Of a stretch of 64,000 nt of DNA, positions 26,599 to 35,891 are shown one piece after another. The notes below the pieces were generated by a model. The model worked only from the letters and a program-made list of their open reading frames with translations, ran no database searches and was not told the DNA's origin. The stretch is taken from assembly GCF_023061135.1 (NCBI RefSeq), contig NZ_JAKGAN010000003.1, positions 1 through 64,000 on the forward strand. Direction: 5' to 3'. Source of the DNA: Chromohalobacter sarecensis (lineage in GTDB: Bacteria; Pseudomonadota; Gammaproteobacteria; Pseudomonadales; Halomonadaceae). The translations under genes and the position numbers were made by a program. The number at the start of each line of letters is the position of its first letter. Positions within the stretch are counted from its first letter, which is position 1.

Positions 26599-27683
26599 GT
26601 GAAAAACTGACGCTGCAACTAATCGACCTGCATGCCGGCGGCGACGTCAGTCGTATCGTGACCGGCGGTATCGACCCGCTGCCGGGCAACACGGTGCGCG
26701 AGAAGATGGAATATCTGCGTGAGGATGCCGATGGCCTGCGTCGGCTGCTGCTCAACGAGCCTTACGGTATTCCCGAGATGTCAGTGGACCTGCTGGTTCC
26801 CGCCAGCGATCCGGAAGCCGAGGTGGGTTACATCATCATGGAGGTGATGGGCTATCCCATTTACTCCGGCTCCAACACTATCTGCACTGCCACGGCCGTG
26901 TTGGAAAGCGGGATCGTCCCCAAGCGCGAGGGATACCAGCGCTTCATTCTGGAATCTGCGGCCGGTCTCGTCCATATCGAGGCGCGGGTGGAAAACGGCG
27001 TCGTGGAAGGCATTACCTGTGAAGGGTTGCCAAGTTACATCGACACCTACCGGGCCAGCATCCATGTGCCCTCGATCGGGGATGTAACCTACAGCGTGGC
27101 GTATAGCGGCGGATTCTACGCCCTGGTGGAAGCCGCTGAGCTGGGCTTCTCGCTGAATCGGGACGAAGAGGCGCGACTGGCGGAATGCGCGCATGCCATC
27201 GTCGAGGCGATCCAGGCCGAGCGGGGCTTCTCTCATTACACCCTGGGTGATGTGGGACCGTTACCGTTTCTGCACTTCATGGGCCCGGTGGAGCAGGTTG
27301 CGGATGGTTTCTTTCGTTCGCGCTCGACGACTTACGTGCATCCCGGTGTGATCTGCCGCAGCACAACCGGCACGGGTACTTCGGCGCGCCTGGCGCTGAT
27401 GCACTACGAAGGCGCTCTCCAGCCGGGGGATAAGCTGGAGACCATATCGCTGCGTGGCACCGGCTTTATCGGCGAATTCACCGGCTCGCGTCAGGAAGAC
27501 TCGCACTGGGTGGCCGAGAACACCATCACCGGGAAAGCCCATGTGCTGGCGCGCTCGGACATCGTCATCAACTGCAACGACCCGCTGGTGGAGTGTGGCA
27601 GCCTGCACCATATTCTCACCAGTGGTCATCGCAAGGCTGAGGCGGCATTGCCGGTCACCGAGGAGGCGTCCCTGTCGGACTAG
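26595..27683 (+). CDS. proline racemase-like protein lacking both catalytic cysteines
   Basis: The 362-residue protein has the full proline racemase/hydroxyproline epimerase fold markers: LQLIDLHAGGD at the start, YSGSNTI at 90-96 and CRSTTGTGTSAR at 254-265. In racemases the two active-site cysteines occur in MCGHGTI and RSPCGTGTSA. Here they are serine (S91) and threonine (T258), and the histidine after the first is also serine (S93). Trans-3-hydroxyproline dehydratases have one substitution (Cys/Thr); a Ser/Thr pair argues against racemisation and for a dehydratase-like or new reaction. Coupled to the upstream oxidoreductase. Confidence 0.85.
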   Translation: MSEKLTLQLIDLHAGGDVSRIVTGGIDPLPGNTVREKMEYLREDADGLRRLLLNEPYGIPEMSVDLLVPASDPEAEVGYIIMEVMGYPIYSGSNTICTATAVLESGIVPKREGYQRFILESAAGLVHIEARVENGVVEGITCEGLPSYIDTYRASIHVPSIGDVTYSVAYSGGFYALVEAAELGFSLNRDEEARLAECAHAIVEAIQAERGFSHYTLGDVGPLPFLHFMGPVEQVADGFFRSRSTTYVHPGVICRSTTGTGTSARLALMHYEGALQPGDKLETISLRGTGFIGEFTGSRQEDSHWVAENTITGKAHVLARSDIVINCNDPLVECGSLHHILTSGHRKAEAALPVTEEASLSD

Positions 27684-27753
27684 GCCCATCCCGACACGAC
27701 GCGCGGACTTGACCGTGCGTCGTGCCGCGAGAGGGCGTTGACCTCGACGCCCG

Positions 27754-29223
27754 CTACTGGCGGCGCCGCCAGCGCAGACCTGGGATGAGCAACAGAGCGG
27801 CGAGCAGCCAGGTGGGCCAACTGCCGGTGCGCGTGAACGGGGTAAGCCCTTGCATGGGCTGAACCTCGCCACTGATGCTGGCCGTTTCGAAGCGTGGGGC
27901 GCGCTGGGTGATATGGCCTCGGGCGTCGATGATGGCGGTGACGCCGTTACTCGTCGCACGCATTACATAGCGGCCGTTTTCCAGGGCACGTAGCTGGGCC
28001 ATCTGCAAGTGCTGGAGCGGGCCGATGGAGTTCCCGAACCAGGTGTCGTTGGAGACGGTGAGCAGCACGTCGGCGCTGCGTGCGCGTTGGGCGACCAGGT
28101 CGGCATAGATGATCTCGTAGCAGATTGCGACGCCCAGGCGCATATCGGCGGCCTGGATCGGGGCTTGGTCGGAGGCGCCGGCGGTGAAGCTCGACATGGG
28201 GAGATCGAAGAAGGCGATGACGCCGCGCAGCAATCCTTCCAATGGTAAATACTCACCAAACGGGACCAGATGCTCTTTGCGATAGCTGCCTTGGCTGTCG
28301 CTCATCCCGATGACCGCATTGTAGTAATCGCCTTGATCGTCGCGCTGGACGATACCGGTCAGCAGGGCGGTATCGGCGGGTAGCGTCGCCTGTACGCGTT
28401 CCAGAATGGGGCGTGCCTGGGACGCGAACATCGGCAGGGCGGTTTCCGGCCACACGATCAGATCGGTGTCGTCGTCCTGATCACGGGTCAGCTCGGCGTA
28501 GGTGTTGGCGGCTTGGCGTTGCCCCTCGGGGCTCCACTTCGAGAGCTGCGGGAGATCGCCTTGCAACAGGGCGACTTCTTTGGGATCGCCCTGCGGCGAA
28601 GTCCACTGGTTGGGCAGCACGAGTGGCAGGCACCACATTGCGACGAGTGGCGCCAGTGCCCACAGGCGGCGCTTCAACAGCGCCACCAGCAAGGTGCCGC
28701 TGAGAGCGACGATCAGCGATAGCAGGTAGACGCCGCCGATGGGGGCCCACGGCGCCAACGGCGATTCGACATGAGCACTGCCGAGCAGCAACCAGGGGAA
28801 GCCCGAGAACGCCCAGGTACGCAGTACCTCACCGAGAACCCAGACGCCCGCGAAGGTGATCACGGACCATCGCGCGCTGGTGAAACGCCGATAGAGACCG
28901 AATACCACGCCATAAAACAGCGCCAGAGTGACCACGAGCAGTGCGGTGAGAAAGACCGCTAATGGGACGCCGGTGTAGCCGTAGTCATGAATCGACACAT
29001 AGATCCACGACGTGCCGGTACCGAACAAACCCACGCCATAGCTCCAGCCGCGCAGCGCTGCCTGGCCGGGCGTGAGGTCGTGGAGACCGTAGAAGACCAG
29101 GGCGACGGCGAAGGGCCCCGCCCACCACCATTCGAAAGGGGCGAAGGTGAGCGTCGTGAGTGCGCCGGCAAGCAGCGCGACGAGATATCCCATCCAGGGG
29201 CGATAGGTGCGGGAAGACAGCAT
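27754..29223 (-). CDS. lnt: apolipoprotein N-acyltransferase
   Basis: The 489-residue inner-membrane enzyme adds the third acyl chain to lipoproteins. Six or so N-terminal transmembrane helices precede a nitrilase-fold periplasmic domain with the triad E (VWPETALPMF), K (KEHLVPFGEYLP) and C (GVAICYEIIYADL). A final helix near 470 closes it. The start at 29223 has AAGGAG before it. It ends the miaB-ybeZ-ybeY-ybeX-lnt run. Confidence 0.95.
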   Translation of the reverse strand: MLSSRTYRPWMGYLVALLAGALTTLTFAPFEWWWAGPFAVALVFYGLHDLTPGQAALRGWSYGVGLFGTGTSWIYVSIHDYGYTGVPLAVFLTALLVVTLALFYGVVFGLYRRFTSARWSVITFAGVWVLGEVLRTWAFSGFPWLLLGSAHVESPLAPWAPIGGVYLLSLIVALSGTLLVALLKRRLWALAPLVAMWCLPLVLPNQWTSPQGDPKEVALLQGDLPQLSKWSPEGQRQAANTYAELTRDQDDDTDLIVWPETALPMFASQARPILERVQATLPADTALLTGIVQRDDQGDYYNAVIGMSDSQGSYRKEHLVPFGEYLPLEGLLRGVIAFFDLPMSSFTAGASDQAPIQAADMRLGVAICYEIIYADLVAQRARSADVLLTVSNDTWFGNSIGPLQHLQMAQLRALENGRYVMRATSNGVTAIIDARGHITQRAPRFETASISGEVQPMQGLTPFTRTGSWPTWLLAALLLIPGLRWRRRQ

Positions 29224-29300
29224 GAGGCACTCCTTGTCGAAGGTGCCTCTTATAACAGAGCGCGGCGCTGTGGACCATGCCATGTATGCGCCTGATTTAC

Positions 29301-30194
29301 TTACTGCCTTGCGTCGCTCTCTAACGCTTGGGTCTCATCCTCGGGGCAGGGCGAGACCTGCAACAGGCGGATACGGCGATTGTCGGCATTGAGCACGGTG
29401 AAACGCCAGGTGCCCAGGTCGGCGTATTCGTTGCGTCGCGGCAGGTGCCCGAAACGTTGCATGACCAGGCCGCCGACGGTATCGAATTCCTCGTCGGGGA
29501 AGGCCGTGTCGAAGCGTTCGTTGAAGTCCTCGATGGGCGTCAGGGCGCGGATCGCATAGGTGCCGTCGCCCAAGTCGCGAATGTCGTCTTCTTCATCGAT
29601 GTCGTGTTCGTCCTCGATGTCGCCGACGATCTGCTCGAGGATGTCTTCGATGGTCACGATGCCCGCGGTGCCACCGTATTCATCGACCACCACCGCCATA
29701 TGATTGTGGGTGTCGCGAAATTCCTTGAGCAGGCTGTTGAGACGTTTCGACTCGGGAATGAACATCGCCGGGCGTAGGATGTCGCGCAGTTGGAAGCGTT
29801 GGCGCTCGGCGTCGCTGAGCTTGAGCAACGGCAGGAGATCCTTGACCAGCACGATGCCCAGCACCTCGTCGAGGTTTTCGTCGATGATCGGATAACGCGA
29901 GTGCGCGGTCTCGAGGATAATCGGCAGGCAGTCCTCGGGGCGCTGATCGACATGCAGGGCGGTTACCTGGGAACGCGGGATCATGACCTCGCGCGTTTGC
30001 TGATCGCTGATCTGGAAGGCGCCTTCGATGATGGTCAGCGCGTCCTGGTCGAGGCGCAGTCGTGTACCGGCCTCGCGCAGGAAAGTGAGCAATTCGTCTC
30101 GTGAACTCGGTTCATCGGAGTCGTTGGAAAAAGCGTTCAGCAGTTTATCCAGCCAGGATTTGCCACCCTGGCTGCTCGATCGGTCTTCGCTCAT
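29301..30194 (-). CDS. ybeX: CBS-domain protein YbeX/CorC
   Basis: The 297-residue cytoplasmic protein has an N-terminal linker, two CBS domains (about 75-200: IPRSQVTALHVDQRPEDCLPII, RYPIIDENLDEVLGIVLVKDLL, then DTHNHMAVVVDEYGGTAGIVTIEDILEQIVGDI) and a C-terminal CorC_HlyC domain. Proteins of this type are implicated in Mg/Co homeostasis and ribosome maturation along with YbeY. The start is chosen at MSEDRSSSQGG; the longer frame extends into the spacer. Confidence 0.93.
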   Translation of the reverse strand: MSEDRSSSQGGKSWLDKLLNAFSNDSDEPSSRDELLTFLREAGTRLRLDQDALTIIEGAFQISDQQTREVMIPRSQVTALHVDQRPEDCLPIILETAHSRYPIIDENLDEVLGIVLVKDLLPLLKLSDAERQRFQLRDILRPAMFIPESKRLNSLLKEFRDTHNHMAVVVDEYGGTAGIVTIEDILEQIVGDIEDEHDIDEEDDIRDLGDGTYAIRALTPIEDFNERFDTAFPDEEFDTVGGLVMQRFGHLPRRNEYADLGTWRFTVLNADNRRIRLLQVSPCPEDETQALESDARQ

Positions 30195-30302
30195 GCAATA
30201 GGTCTCTCGTTCCTCATGGACGATAAAGCAGGGATGATAAAAGTGCGTGCACGGCCACGGGCCGAGCATCGTGGGGCGTCGAGATGCGTCCCGGGCGGAG
30301 GT

Positions 30303-30764
30303 TTACTCGGCATAGGGATCACCGATCATGAAACCTGCCAGTAGCTCGCGCTCCAACGCTTCCATCTCTTCGGCTTCACGCTCATCTATATGATCGTAGC
30401 CGAGTAAATGCAAGGTGCCGTGGATCACCATATGGGTGTAATGATGCGCCAGGTGCTTACCCTGAGCAGCGGCCTCGGTGACGACGACGTCGTGGCAGAT
30501 CGCCAAGTCGCCAAGCAGGGGCAAGGGGACGCCGGGCGGCGTTTCGAAAGGGAAGGAAAGCACGTTGGTGGGCTTGTCCTTGCCGCGATAGTCGCGATTG
30601 AGCGTCTGGCTCTCCTCCGGAGAGACGAAACGCACGGTCATTTCCGTGCGCACTTCATCGGGGTGACGAGCGAACACGGCGCCCACCCAGGCTTCGAGGT
30701 CGGCCTGGGTGGGAAGCGCGGTTTCCGTGTCAATGGCGACCTGGCGGTCGATATCGAGGCTCAT
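30303..30764 (-). CDS. ybeY: endoribonuclease YbeY
   Basis: The 153-residue metalloprotein has the zinc-binding HGTLHLLGYDH motif near residues 114-124. It functions in 16S rRNA 3'-end maturation and ribosome quality control. Its ATG overlaps the ybeZ stop by 4 bases. Confidence 0.96.
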   Translation of the reverse strand: MSLDIDRQVAIDTETALPTQADLEAWVGAVFARHPDEVRTEMTVRFVSPEESQTLNRDYRGKDKPTNVLSFPFETPPGVPLPLLGDLAICHDVVVTEAAAQGKHLAHHYTHMVIHGTLHLLGYDHIDEREAEEMEALERELLAGFMIGDPYAE

Positions 30765-31858
30765 GCGTCTGCCGGCTCGTCGTTATCGCGGCGGGTGTCG
30801 TTTTCTTCGCGCTTGGCTTGTGCACGCCGTTCGCGGCGGGTGCGTTCCTGCTCTTCCTCGACGCTCTCGAAAGCATCGTAGGCTTCGATGATGCGCTGGA
30901 CCAGCGGATGGCGAACCACGTCCTTGGCGACGAAATGCGTGACCCCGATCCCGGCAGTGTCCTTGAGTACATCGAGCACTTGAATCAGCCCCGATTGATT
31001 GCCGCGCGGCAGGTCGACCTGGGTGATGTCGCCGGTGATCACGGCGGTGGAGCCGAAGCCAATGCGCGTCAGGAACATCTTCATCTGTTCGCGCGTGGTG
31101 TTCTGGCTCTCATCGAGAATGATGAAGGCATTGTTGAGCGTGCGCCCGCGCATATAGGCCAGCGGAGCGACCTCGATCACTTGCCGTTCGATCAGCTTGC
31201 CGACCTGTTCGAAGCCCAGCATCTCGTAGAGCGCATCGTAGAGCGGGCGCAAGTAGGGGTCGATCTTCTGTGCCAGGTCGCCGGGGAGGAAGCCCAGGCG
31301 CTCGCCGGCTTCTACCGCCGGGCGCACCAACAGGATCCGTCGTACCTGTTGCTGGTTGAGTGCCTCGACCGCTGCCGCGACCGCCAGATAGGTCTTGCCG
31401 GTGCCCGCCGGACCGACCCCGAAATTGATGTCGTGATCGTGAATGCTGGTCACGTAGGTCTGCTGGTTGTGACCGCGTGGCTTGATCAGGGCACGCGGGG
31501 TGCGGATGAGCACGCCGCCTTCGTCGAGGGTGTCCTCGGCGTCTTCTTCCAGTGACTCGAGGTCGGATTCCTGCAGGAAAAGATGCACGGTATCCGGCGT
31601 CAGCTCATTGGCTTCCGTCTCGCGGTAGAGGTGTTCGACGACATTGGCGGCTGCCTTGACGTGCGGGCCGGGGCCTGCGAGCTGAAAGGTGTTGCCGCGA
31701 TTTCGCAACGTCACGCCCAGACGCGACTCGACGAGCTTGAGGTGTTCGTCCTGCTGCCCGCATAGGCTTGCCAGGCGCATGGGGTCATTGGGTTCGAGCG
31801 TCAGCGTGAGGATGCGATGTGCCTGCGAAGTGTTCTGGCTCAACTCGGAGAGATCCAT
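30761..31858 (-). CDS. ybeZ: PhoH-like ATPase YbeZ
   Basis: The 365-residue P-loop protein has an N-terminal KH-like region and the PhoH ATPase domain. It shows GPAGTGKTYLAVAAAVEALN, VRPAVEAGERLGFLPGDL, FIILDESQNTT and GDITQVDLP. It acts with YbeY in RNA metabolism. The C-terminal 35 residues are highly charged. Confidence 0.95.
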   Translation of the reverse strand: MDLSELSQNTSQAHRILTLTLEPNDPMRLASLCGQQDEHLKLVESRLGVTLRNRGNTFQLAGPGPHVKAAANVVEHLYRETEANELTPDTVHLFLQESDLESLEEDAEDTLDEGGVLIRTPRALIKPRGHNQQTYVTSIHDHDINFGVGPAGTGKTYLAVAAAVEALNQQQVRRILLVRPAVEAGERLGFLPGDLAQKIDPYLRPLYDALYEMLGFEQVGKLIERQVIEVAPLAYMRGRTLNNAFIILDESQNTTREQMKMFLTRIGFGSTAVITGDITQVDLPRGNQSGLIQVLDVLKDTAGIGVTHFVAKDVVRHPLVQRIIEAYDAFESVEEEQERTRRERRAQAKREENDTRRDNDEPADA

Positions 31859-31960
31859 GGGTTGGAAGTGTGATTTCAGCTTAGCGCCCCGGACAACGCC
31901 GGGGCAATGATCCCGCGCAAGGATTCGTCACGCTAGCAGACAAAGGTCGCTAGCAGTGCC

Positions 31961-33307
31961 TCAATAGCGCGCCGGAGAGGCCAGATCGCCACGCAGGGAG
32001 TTGGGCAGTGCTTCGGTGATCTCGACATCGACGAAGTAACCGATGAGCTCGGTCGGGTTGGGCGCGCGGAAGTTGACGACCCGGTTGTTCTCGGTGCGAC
32101 CGGAGAGCTGGCCGGGGTCCTTGGGCGAGAAGCCAGTGACCAGGATGCGCTCGGTCTGGCCGACCATGCGCCGTGAAATCTGCATGGTCTGCTGGTTGAG
32201 GCGTTCCTGCAGGATCGCTAGACGCTGTTTCTTGGTCGCTTCCGGCGTTTCGTCTTCCAGATTCGCGGCCGGGGTACCCGGGCGCGGGGAATAGACGAAG
32301 CTGAACGAGGCGTCGTAACCGATGCGCTGGATCAGGTCCATGGTATTCATGAAGTCTTCTTCGGTCTCACCGGGGAAGCCGATGATGAAATCCGAGGAGA
32401 AGCTGATATCCGGACGCAGCGCACGGATGCGCTCCAGCTTGTCGACATATTCCTCGACGGTATGGCCGCGCTTCATGGCCGCCAGGACGCGGTCCGAACC
32501 GGCCTGCACGGGCAGGTGCAGGTGGCTGACTAGCTCTGGAATCTCGCCGTAGGCCTCGATCAGGCTGTCGGAGAATTCCACCGGGTGCGAGGTGGTGAAG
32601 CGGATGCGGTCGATGCCTTCCACGGCGGCGACGCAGCCGATCAGCTCGGCGAGGTCGATTTCATCGCCCAACTGGTTCTCGCCGCGATAGGCGTTGACGT
32701 TCTGGCCCAGCAGGTTGATCTCGCGCACGCCTTGATCGGCGAGGTGGATGACTTCTTCCATCACCGGCTCGAAGGGCCGCGAGACTTCTTCGCCACGGGT
32801 GTAGGGCACCACGCAGAACGTACAGTACTTCGAGCAGCCTTCCATGATCGAGACGAACGCGGTAGCGCCGTCCGCCGTGGGCTTGGGCAGGTGGTCGAAT
32901 TTCTCGATCTCGGGGAAAGTGACATCGACCATGGAGATGGTCTCCGATCCTTTGCCCGAGTCGAGCATGCTCGGCAGCCGATGCATGGTCTGCGGCCCGA
33001 AGACCATGTCCACGTGCGGAGCGCGCTTCTGGATGTTGCCGCCTTCCTGGCTAGCCACGCAGCCTCCGACGCCGATCACGAGATCGGGATTGGCGGCCTT
33101 GAGCTTCTTCCAGCGCCCGAGCTGGTGGAAGACCTTCTCCTGGGCCTTCTCACGGATCGAGCAAGTATTGAGCAGGATGACATCGGCCTCCCGCTCGTCG
33201 TCGGTCAGCTCGAGTGCATGCGATTCGCCGAGTAGATCCGCCATGCGTGCGGAGTCGTACTCGTTCATCTGGCAGCCATGGGTCTTGATGAAGAGTTTCT
33301 TCGCCAT
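31961..33307 (-). CDS. miaB: tRNA-2-methylthio-N6-dimethylallyladenosine synthase
   Basis: The 448-residue radical SAM methylthiotransferase has an N-terminal UPF0004 domain with cysteines in [23 protein letters not shown] and [11 protein letters not shown]. The radical SAM cluster CSKYCTFC (C-x3-C-x2-C) and a C-terminal TRAM domain follow. It modifies A37 of tRNAs reading UNN codons. ATG 33307 begins [11 protein letters not shown]; the 11 extra upstream codons are not needed. Confidence 0.96.
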   Translation of the reverse strand: MAKKLFIKTHGCQMNEYDSARMADLLGESHALELTDDEREADVILLNTCSIREKAQEKVFHQLGRWKKLKAANPDLVIGVGGCVASQEGGNIQKRAPHVDMVFGPQTMHRLPSMLDSGKGSETISMVDVTFPEIEKFDHLPKPTADGATAFVSIMEGCSKYCTFCVVPYTRGEEVSRPFEPVMEEVIHLADQGVREINLLGQNVNAYRGENQLGDEIDLAELIGCVAAVEGIDRIRFTTSHPVEFSDSLIEAYGEIPELVSHLHLPVQAGSDRVLAAMKRGHTVEEYVDKLERIRALRPDISFSSDFIIGFPGETEEDFMNTMDLIQRIGYDASFSFVYSPRPGTPAANLEDETPEATKKQRLAILQERLNQQTMQISRRMVGQTERILVTGFSPKDPGQLSGRTENNRVVNFRAPNPTELIGYFVDVEITEALPNSLRGDLASPARY

Positions 33308-33806
33308 ACCGATCCGGTCGGTGCGTCGAGCGCCCGACATATGTCCGTGATTGGGGTGAGTAAAAGCGTGGCCTTGAAGCGTGGCCCAGCTTGTCCAGGA
33401 TAAGACGAGATATTATACGGATTGACGGCACCGTGGGCCAGCCTTGCGGCTGAGTCGAATCGCCCGCGATGATGCCGAGGCTGTGATACGCTAGGATTTC
33501 TCGCGTGAGGTGCCTCGTGAAGGTACCCTGCGGACAGTCAAGAGCGGTTCAGGATGGCGGAATTTTCGTGTCCGATGCGCTGGTTATCGCGCGACGATGA
33601 GCGGTTAAAAATTGCACGATTTGTCGCTATGACAGACATTGCGGTGGTCTCGCCACCGTCAAGGTCCGGTTTTCCCAAGACTTATCCACAGAATGTGTGG
33701 ATGGTCGCCCACCGAGTCGCGACAGGAGGTCCTCTCGGCTGGGCGATACAACGCGTGGAGCAGTACGTACTCGTGAGCCGTTCGTCATTCATGAAGAAGC
33801 CACGTT
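33308..33806. other. intergenic region with an inverted pair of DnaA-box-like sites
   Basis: No convincing gene is seen. TTATCCACA at 33682-33690 is a perfect DnaA-box consensus and is followed 2 bases later by TGTGTGGAT in opposite orientation. AGTACGTACT (33762-33771) is a short palindrome. An 86-codon frame at 33554 lacks a ribosome site and homology I recognise. Promoters for the flanking divergent genes (miaB to the left, the SH3 gene to the right) must lie here. Confidence 0.4.
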
Positions 33807-34424
33807 ATGTCTAGAATCAAACCTTTGATGCTGAGCTTGGTCCTCGGGGCCTGCGCTTTCAACGCTCATGCACAAGACGATGGGCAGCACTGGGTCTCGG
33901 ACAAGTTGCCGACCTATGTACGTAGCGGCCCCACCGAGGGCTATCGTATCGTCGGCACACTCGAGAGCGGCGACCCCGTGACGCTGCTCGAGCGCCAGGG
34001 CGACTATAGCCACGTCCGTGGCGACGATGGCGATGCCGTCTGGATACCCAGCCGCTACCTGCAGGACTCGCCGAGTGCCAGCTCGCGCTTGCCCGAGTTG
34101 CAAACGCGTGTGGATGAATTGACCTCGAAACTCGACGGCATCAATGAAGAATGGGAACAGCGCGTGGAGGACATGACCACGAAGCTGAATAGCAGAGCCG
34201 AGCGTATCGAGGAGTTGGAATCGCGTAACGCCGAATTGGATAGCGCTTACAGTGACGCCCAGGAAACCACGCGTGAGCTCAAGGCGCGGCTCGATACGCA
34301 GGAACAGGATCTCTTGATGCGCTATTTCACCTACGGTGCTGCCGTGGCCGGCGCCGGCTTGCTGGTGGGCTTGATCGTGCCGCACCTCCCGCGTCGGCGT
34401 AAGCGCCGTAGTGGATGGTTTTAA
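33807..34424 (+). CDS. TIGR04211-type SH3 domain membrane protein (YgiM-like)
   Basis: The 205-residue protein has a signal peptide ending near NAHA (residue 17-22), then a bacterial SH3 domain (VSDKLPTYVRSGPTEGYRIV to DAVWIPSRYL, about residues 30-85). A coiled coil follows at about 92-170, then a C-terminal transmembrane helix (about 174-193) and a short basic tail. The layout matches YgiM of E. coli. It is probably an envelope protein; function unknown. Confidence 0.88.
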   Translation: MSRIKPLMLSLVLGACAFNAHAQDDGQHWVSDKLPTYVRSGPTEGYRIVGTLESGDPVTLLERQGDYSHVRGDDGDAVWIPSRYLQDSPSASSRLPELQTRVDELTSKLDGINEEWEQRVEDMTTKLNSRAERIEELESRNAELDSAYSDAQETTRELKARLDTQEQDLLMRYFTYGAAVAGAGLLVGLIVPHLPRRRKRRSGWF

Positions 34425-34484
34425 TGGCGTGTCGAGGGCGTGTGCACGATGGATGGAAGAAGGAAAGAGGGGCGTTAACGACAT

Positions 34485-35126
34485 ATGGCGACGGATGAGT
34501 GGCTGGCGCGTTGGAAGGAAGGCCGGATCGGGTTCCATCGGTCGGCGCCGCATGACGCCTTGATGCGTCACTGGCCGTCACTCGGGGCGGAGCCCGGCGA
34601 CAAGGTGCTGGTGCCTCTGTGTGGCAAGAGCCTGGATATGCGTTGGCTGGCCGAGCAGGGACATCCCGTGCTCGGCCTGGAGCTCTCGTCGTTGGCCATC
34701 GAGCAGTTTATGGCCGAGGGCGAGGCGCCGGTATCCCGCTACACGCAGGGTGCTTTCTCGTGCTGTCGTCAGGGCTGCATCGAGCTCTGGTGTGGCGATT
34801 TCTTTCATTTCCATACCGCACAGGCTGAGGAGTTGTCGGCGTTCTACGATCGCGCGGCGCTGATCGCGTTGCCCGAGGCCACGCGGCAACGCTATGCCTT
34901 TCACCTGGCGCAGTTATTGCTGCCCGGTACGCGCGGCTTGTTGATCAGCTTGATGGATATGCACTCACCGGAGGGCGGCCCGCCGTATTCGGTGGCCGAT
35001 GACGAAGTCGAGCGTTTGTTCGCGGCGAACTTTGAACTCACGCACCTGGAAACGCGGCCACCGGATGATTCGGGCAAGCAGGAAAGCGTGTGGTCGCTGA
35101 TACGGCGCGGGCCGCGACCGGCATGA
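34485..35126 (+). CDS. tpm: thiopurine S-methyltransferase
   Basis: The 213-residue SAM-dependent enzyme of the TPMT family has WLARWKEGRIGFHRSAPHDAL at the N-terminus, VLVPLCGKSLDMRWLAEQGH as SAM motif, and FYDRAALIALPEATRQRYA. Bacterial members methylate thiopurines, selenium or tellurium compounds. It is convergent with the lipoprotein gene at 35151. Confidence 0.93.
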   Translation: MATDEWLARWKEGRIGFHRSAPHDALMRHWPSLGAEPGDKVLVPLCGKSLDMRWLAEQGHPVLGLELSSLAIEQFMAEGEAPVSRYTQGAFSCCRQGCIELWCGDFFHFHTAQAEELSAFYDRAALIALPEATRQRYAFHLAQLLLPGTRGLLISLMDMHSPEGGPPYSVADDEVERLFAANFELTHLETRPPDDSGKQESVWSLIRRGPRPA

Positions 35127-35150
35127 TCACCGTCGCGGCGCTGGCGTGCG

Positions 35151-35768
35151 TCAGTTCTTGAGCTGACGGGAAAGTTCGGGGTCGCTGAAGGCGCGCCGCA
35201 AGGCATTGCTTAACAGGTCGCTGACCATGCGGTTGTTGGAATCCCAGTCAGGCTTGATGGCGAAGCTCTGCTTGCGCTTGGCTGTATAGGTGCCGGTATA
35301 GGTACCGCCGTCGTTGGCGACCTGAGCGCGTAGTACGGCTTGTAGTTGGGCGGCGTCGAGCATTGGCGCATCGGCCTCGACGGGCGCGTAACTGAGATCG
35401 GCGAGCGTCAACGTCAACGTCGCATTGGCGCCACCGTTCTTGACGGGGGAGAAGCCCATGCGGCGCAACGCCTGTTCCGCCTGCGTCTGTAGCTTGGGAA
35501 TGACGTCATGCGCGGGGACGCGGATCGTCGATGTCGATGCGGGTGAACCGGAGCGCGTGCCCAGCACATCGCTGCGGCGACCATCGACGACGTCGAGGGC
35601 GATTTCCTGCCCGTTTCCCGTGTGAGGAAGATCCGTTCCGATATCGGGCTTGACCTGAAGAATCTGGGGGCTCTGGGCGCAGCCAGTCATGAGCAGAGGT
35701 GTCATGAGTAGCGCGACGAGGGCGAACGCGGGACGTTTTGTGACGGGAATGAACCGGCGCATACGCAT
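35151..35768 (-). CDS. YajG-family lipoprotein
   Basis: The 205-residue precursor has a lipoprotein signal with the lipobox LMTGC (cysteine near residue 30). The mature part matches the YajG family: IALDVVDGRRSDVLGTRSG, a central Leu/Thr-rich strand set, and a C-terminal VSDLLSNALRRAFSDPEL. Probably anchored to the outer membrane; role unknown. Confidence 0.85.
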   Translation of the reverse strand: MRMRRFIPVTKRPAFALVALLMTPLLMTGCAQSPQILQVKPDIGTDLPHTGNGQEIALDVVDGRRSDVLGTRSGSPASTSTIRVPAHDVIPKLQTQAEQALRRMGFSPVKNGGANATLTLTLADLSYAPVEADAPMLDAAQLQAVLRAQVANDGGTYTGTYTAKRKQSFAIKPDWDSNNRMVSDLLSNALRRAFSDPELSRQLKN

Positions 35769-35891
35769 TGTGTGTCCTGGAAGAGAGTGAAAACAGGTAG
35801 CCGAAATCCGGCTGCGAGTATAGCGATCCTCGCAAGCGCGAACGAACCCCTTTTTGCCCCGACCCTGCGTCTTTATTCACAGCCCCAATAT

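Noticed and set aside
33554-33814. 86-codon frame upstream of the SH3 gene
   Set aside because: No ribosome site, no family, overlaps the next start and the DnaA-box region.
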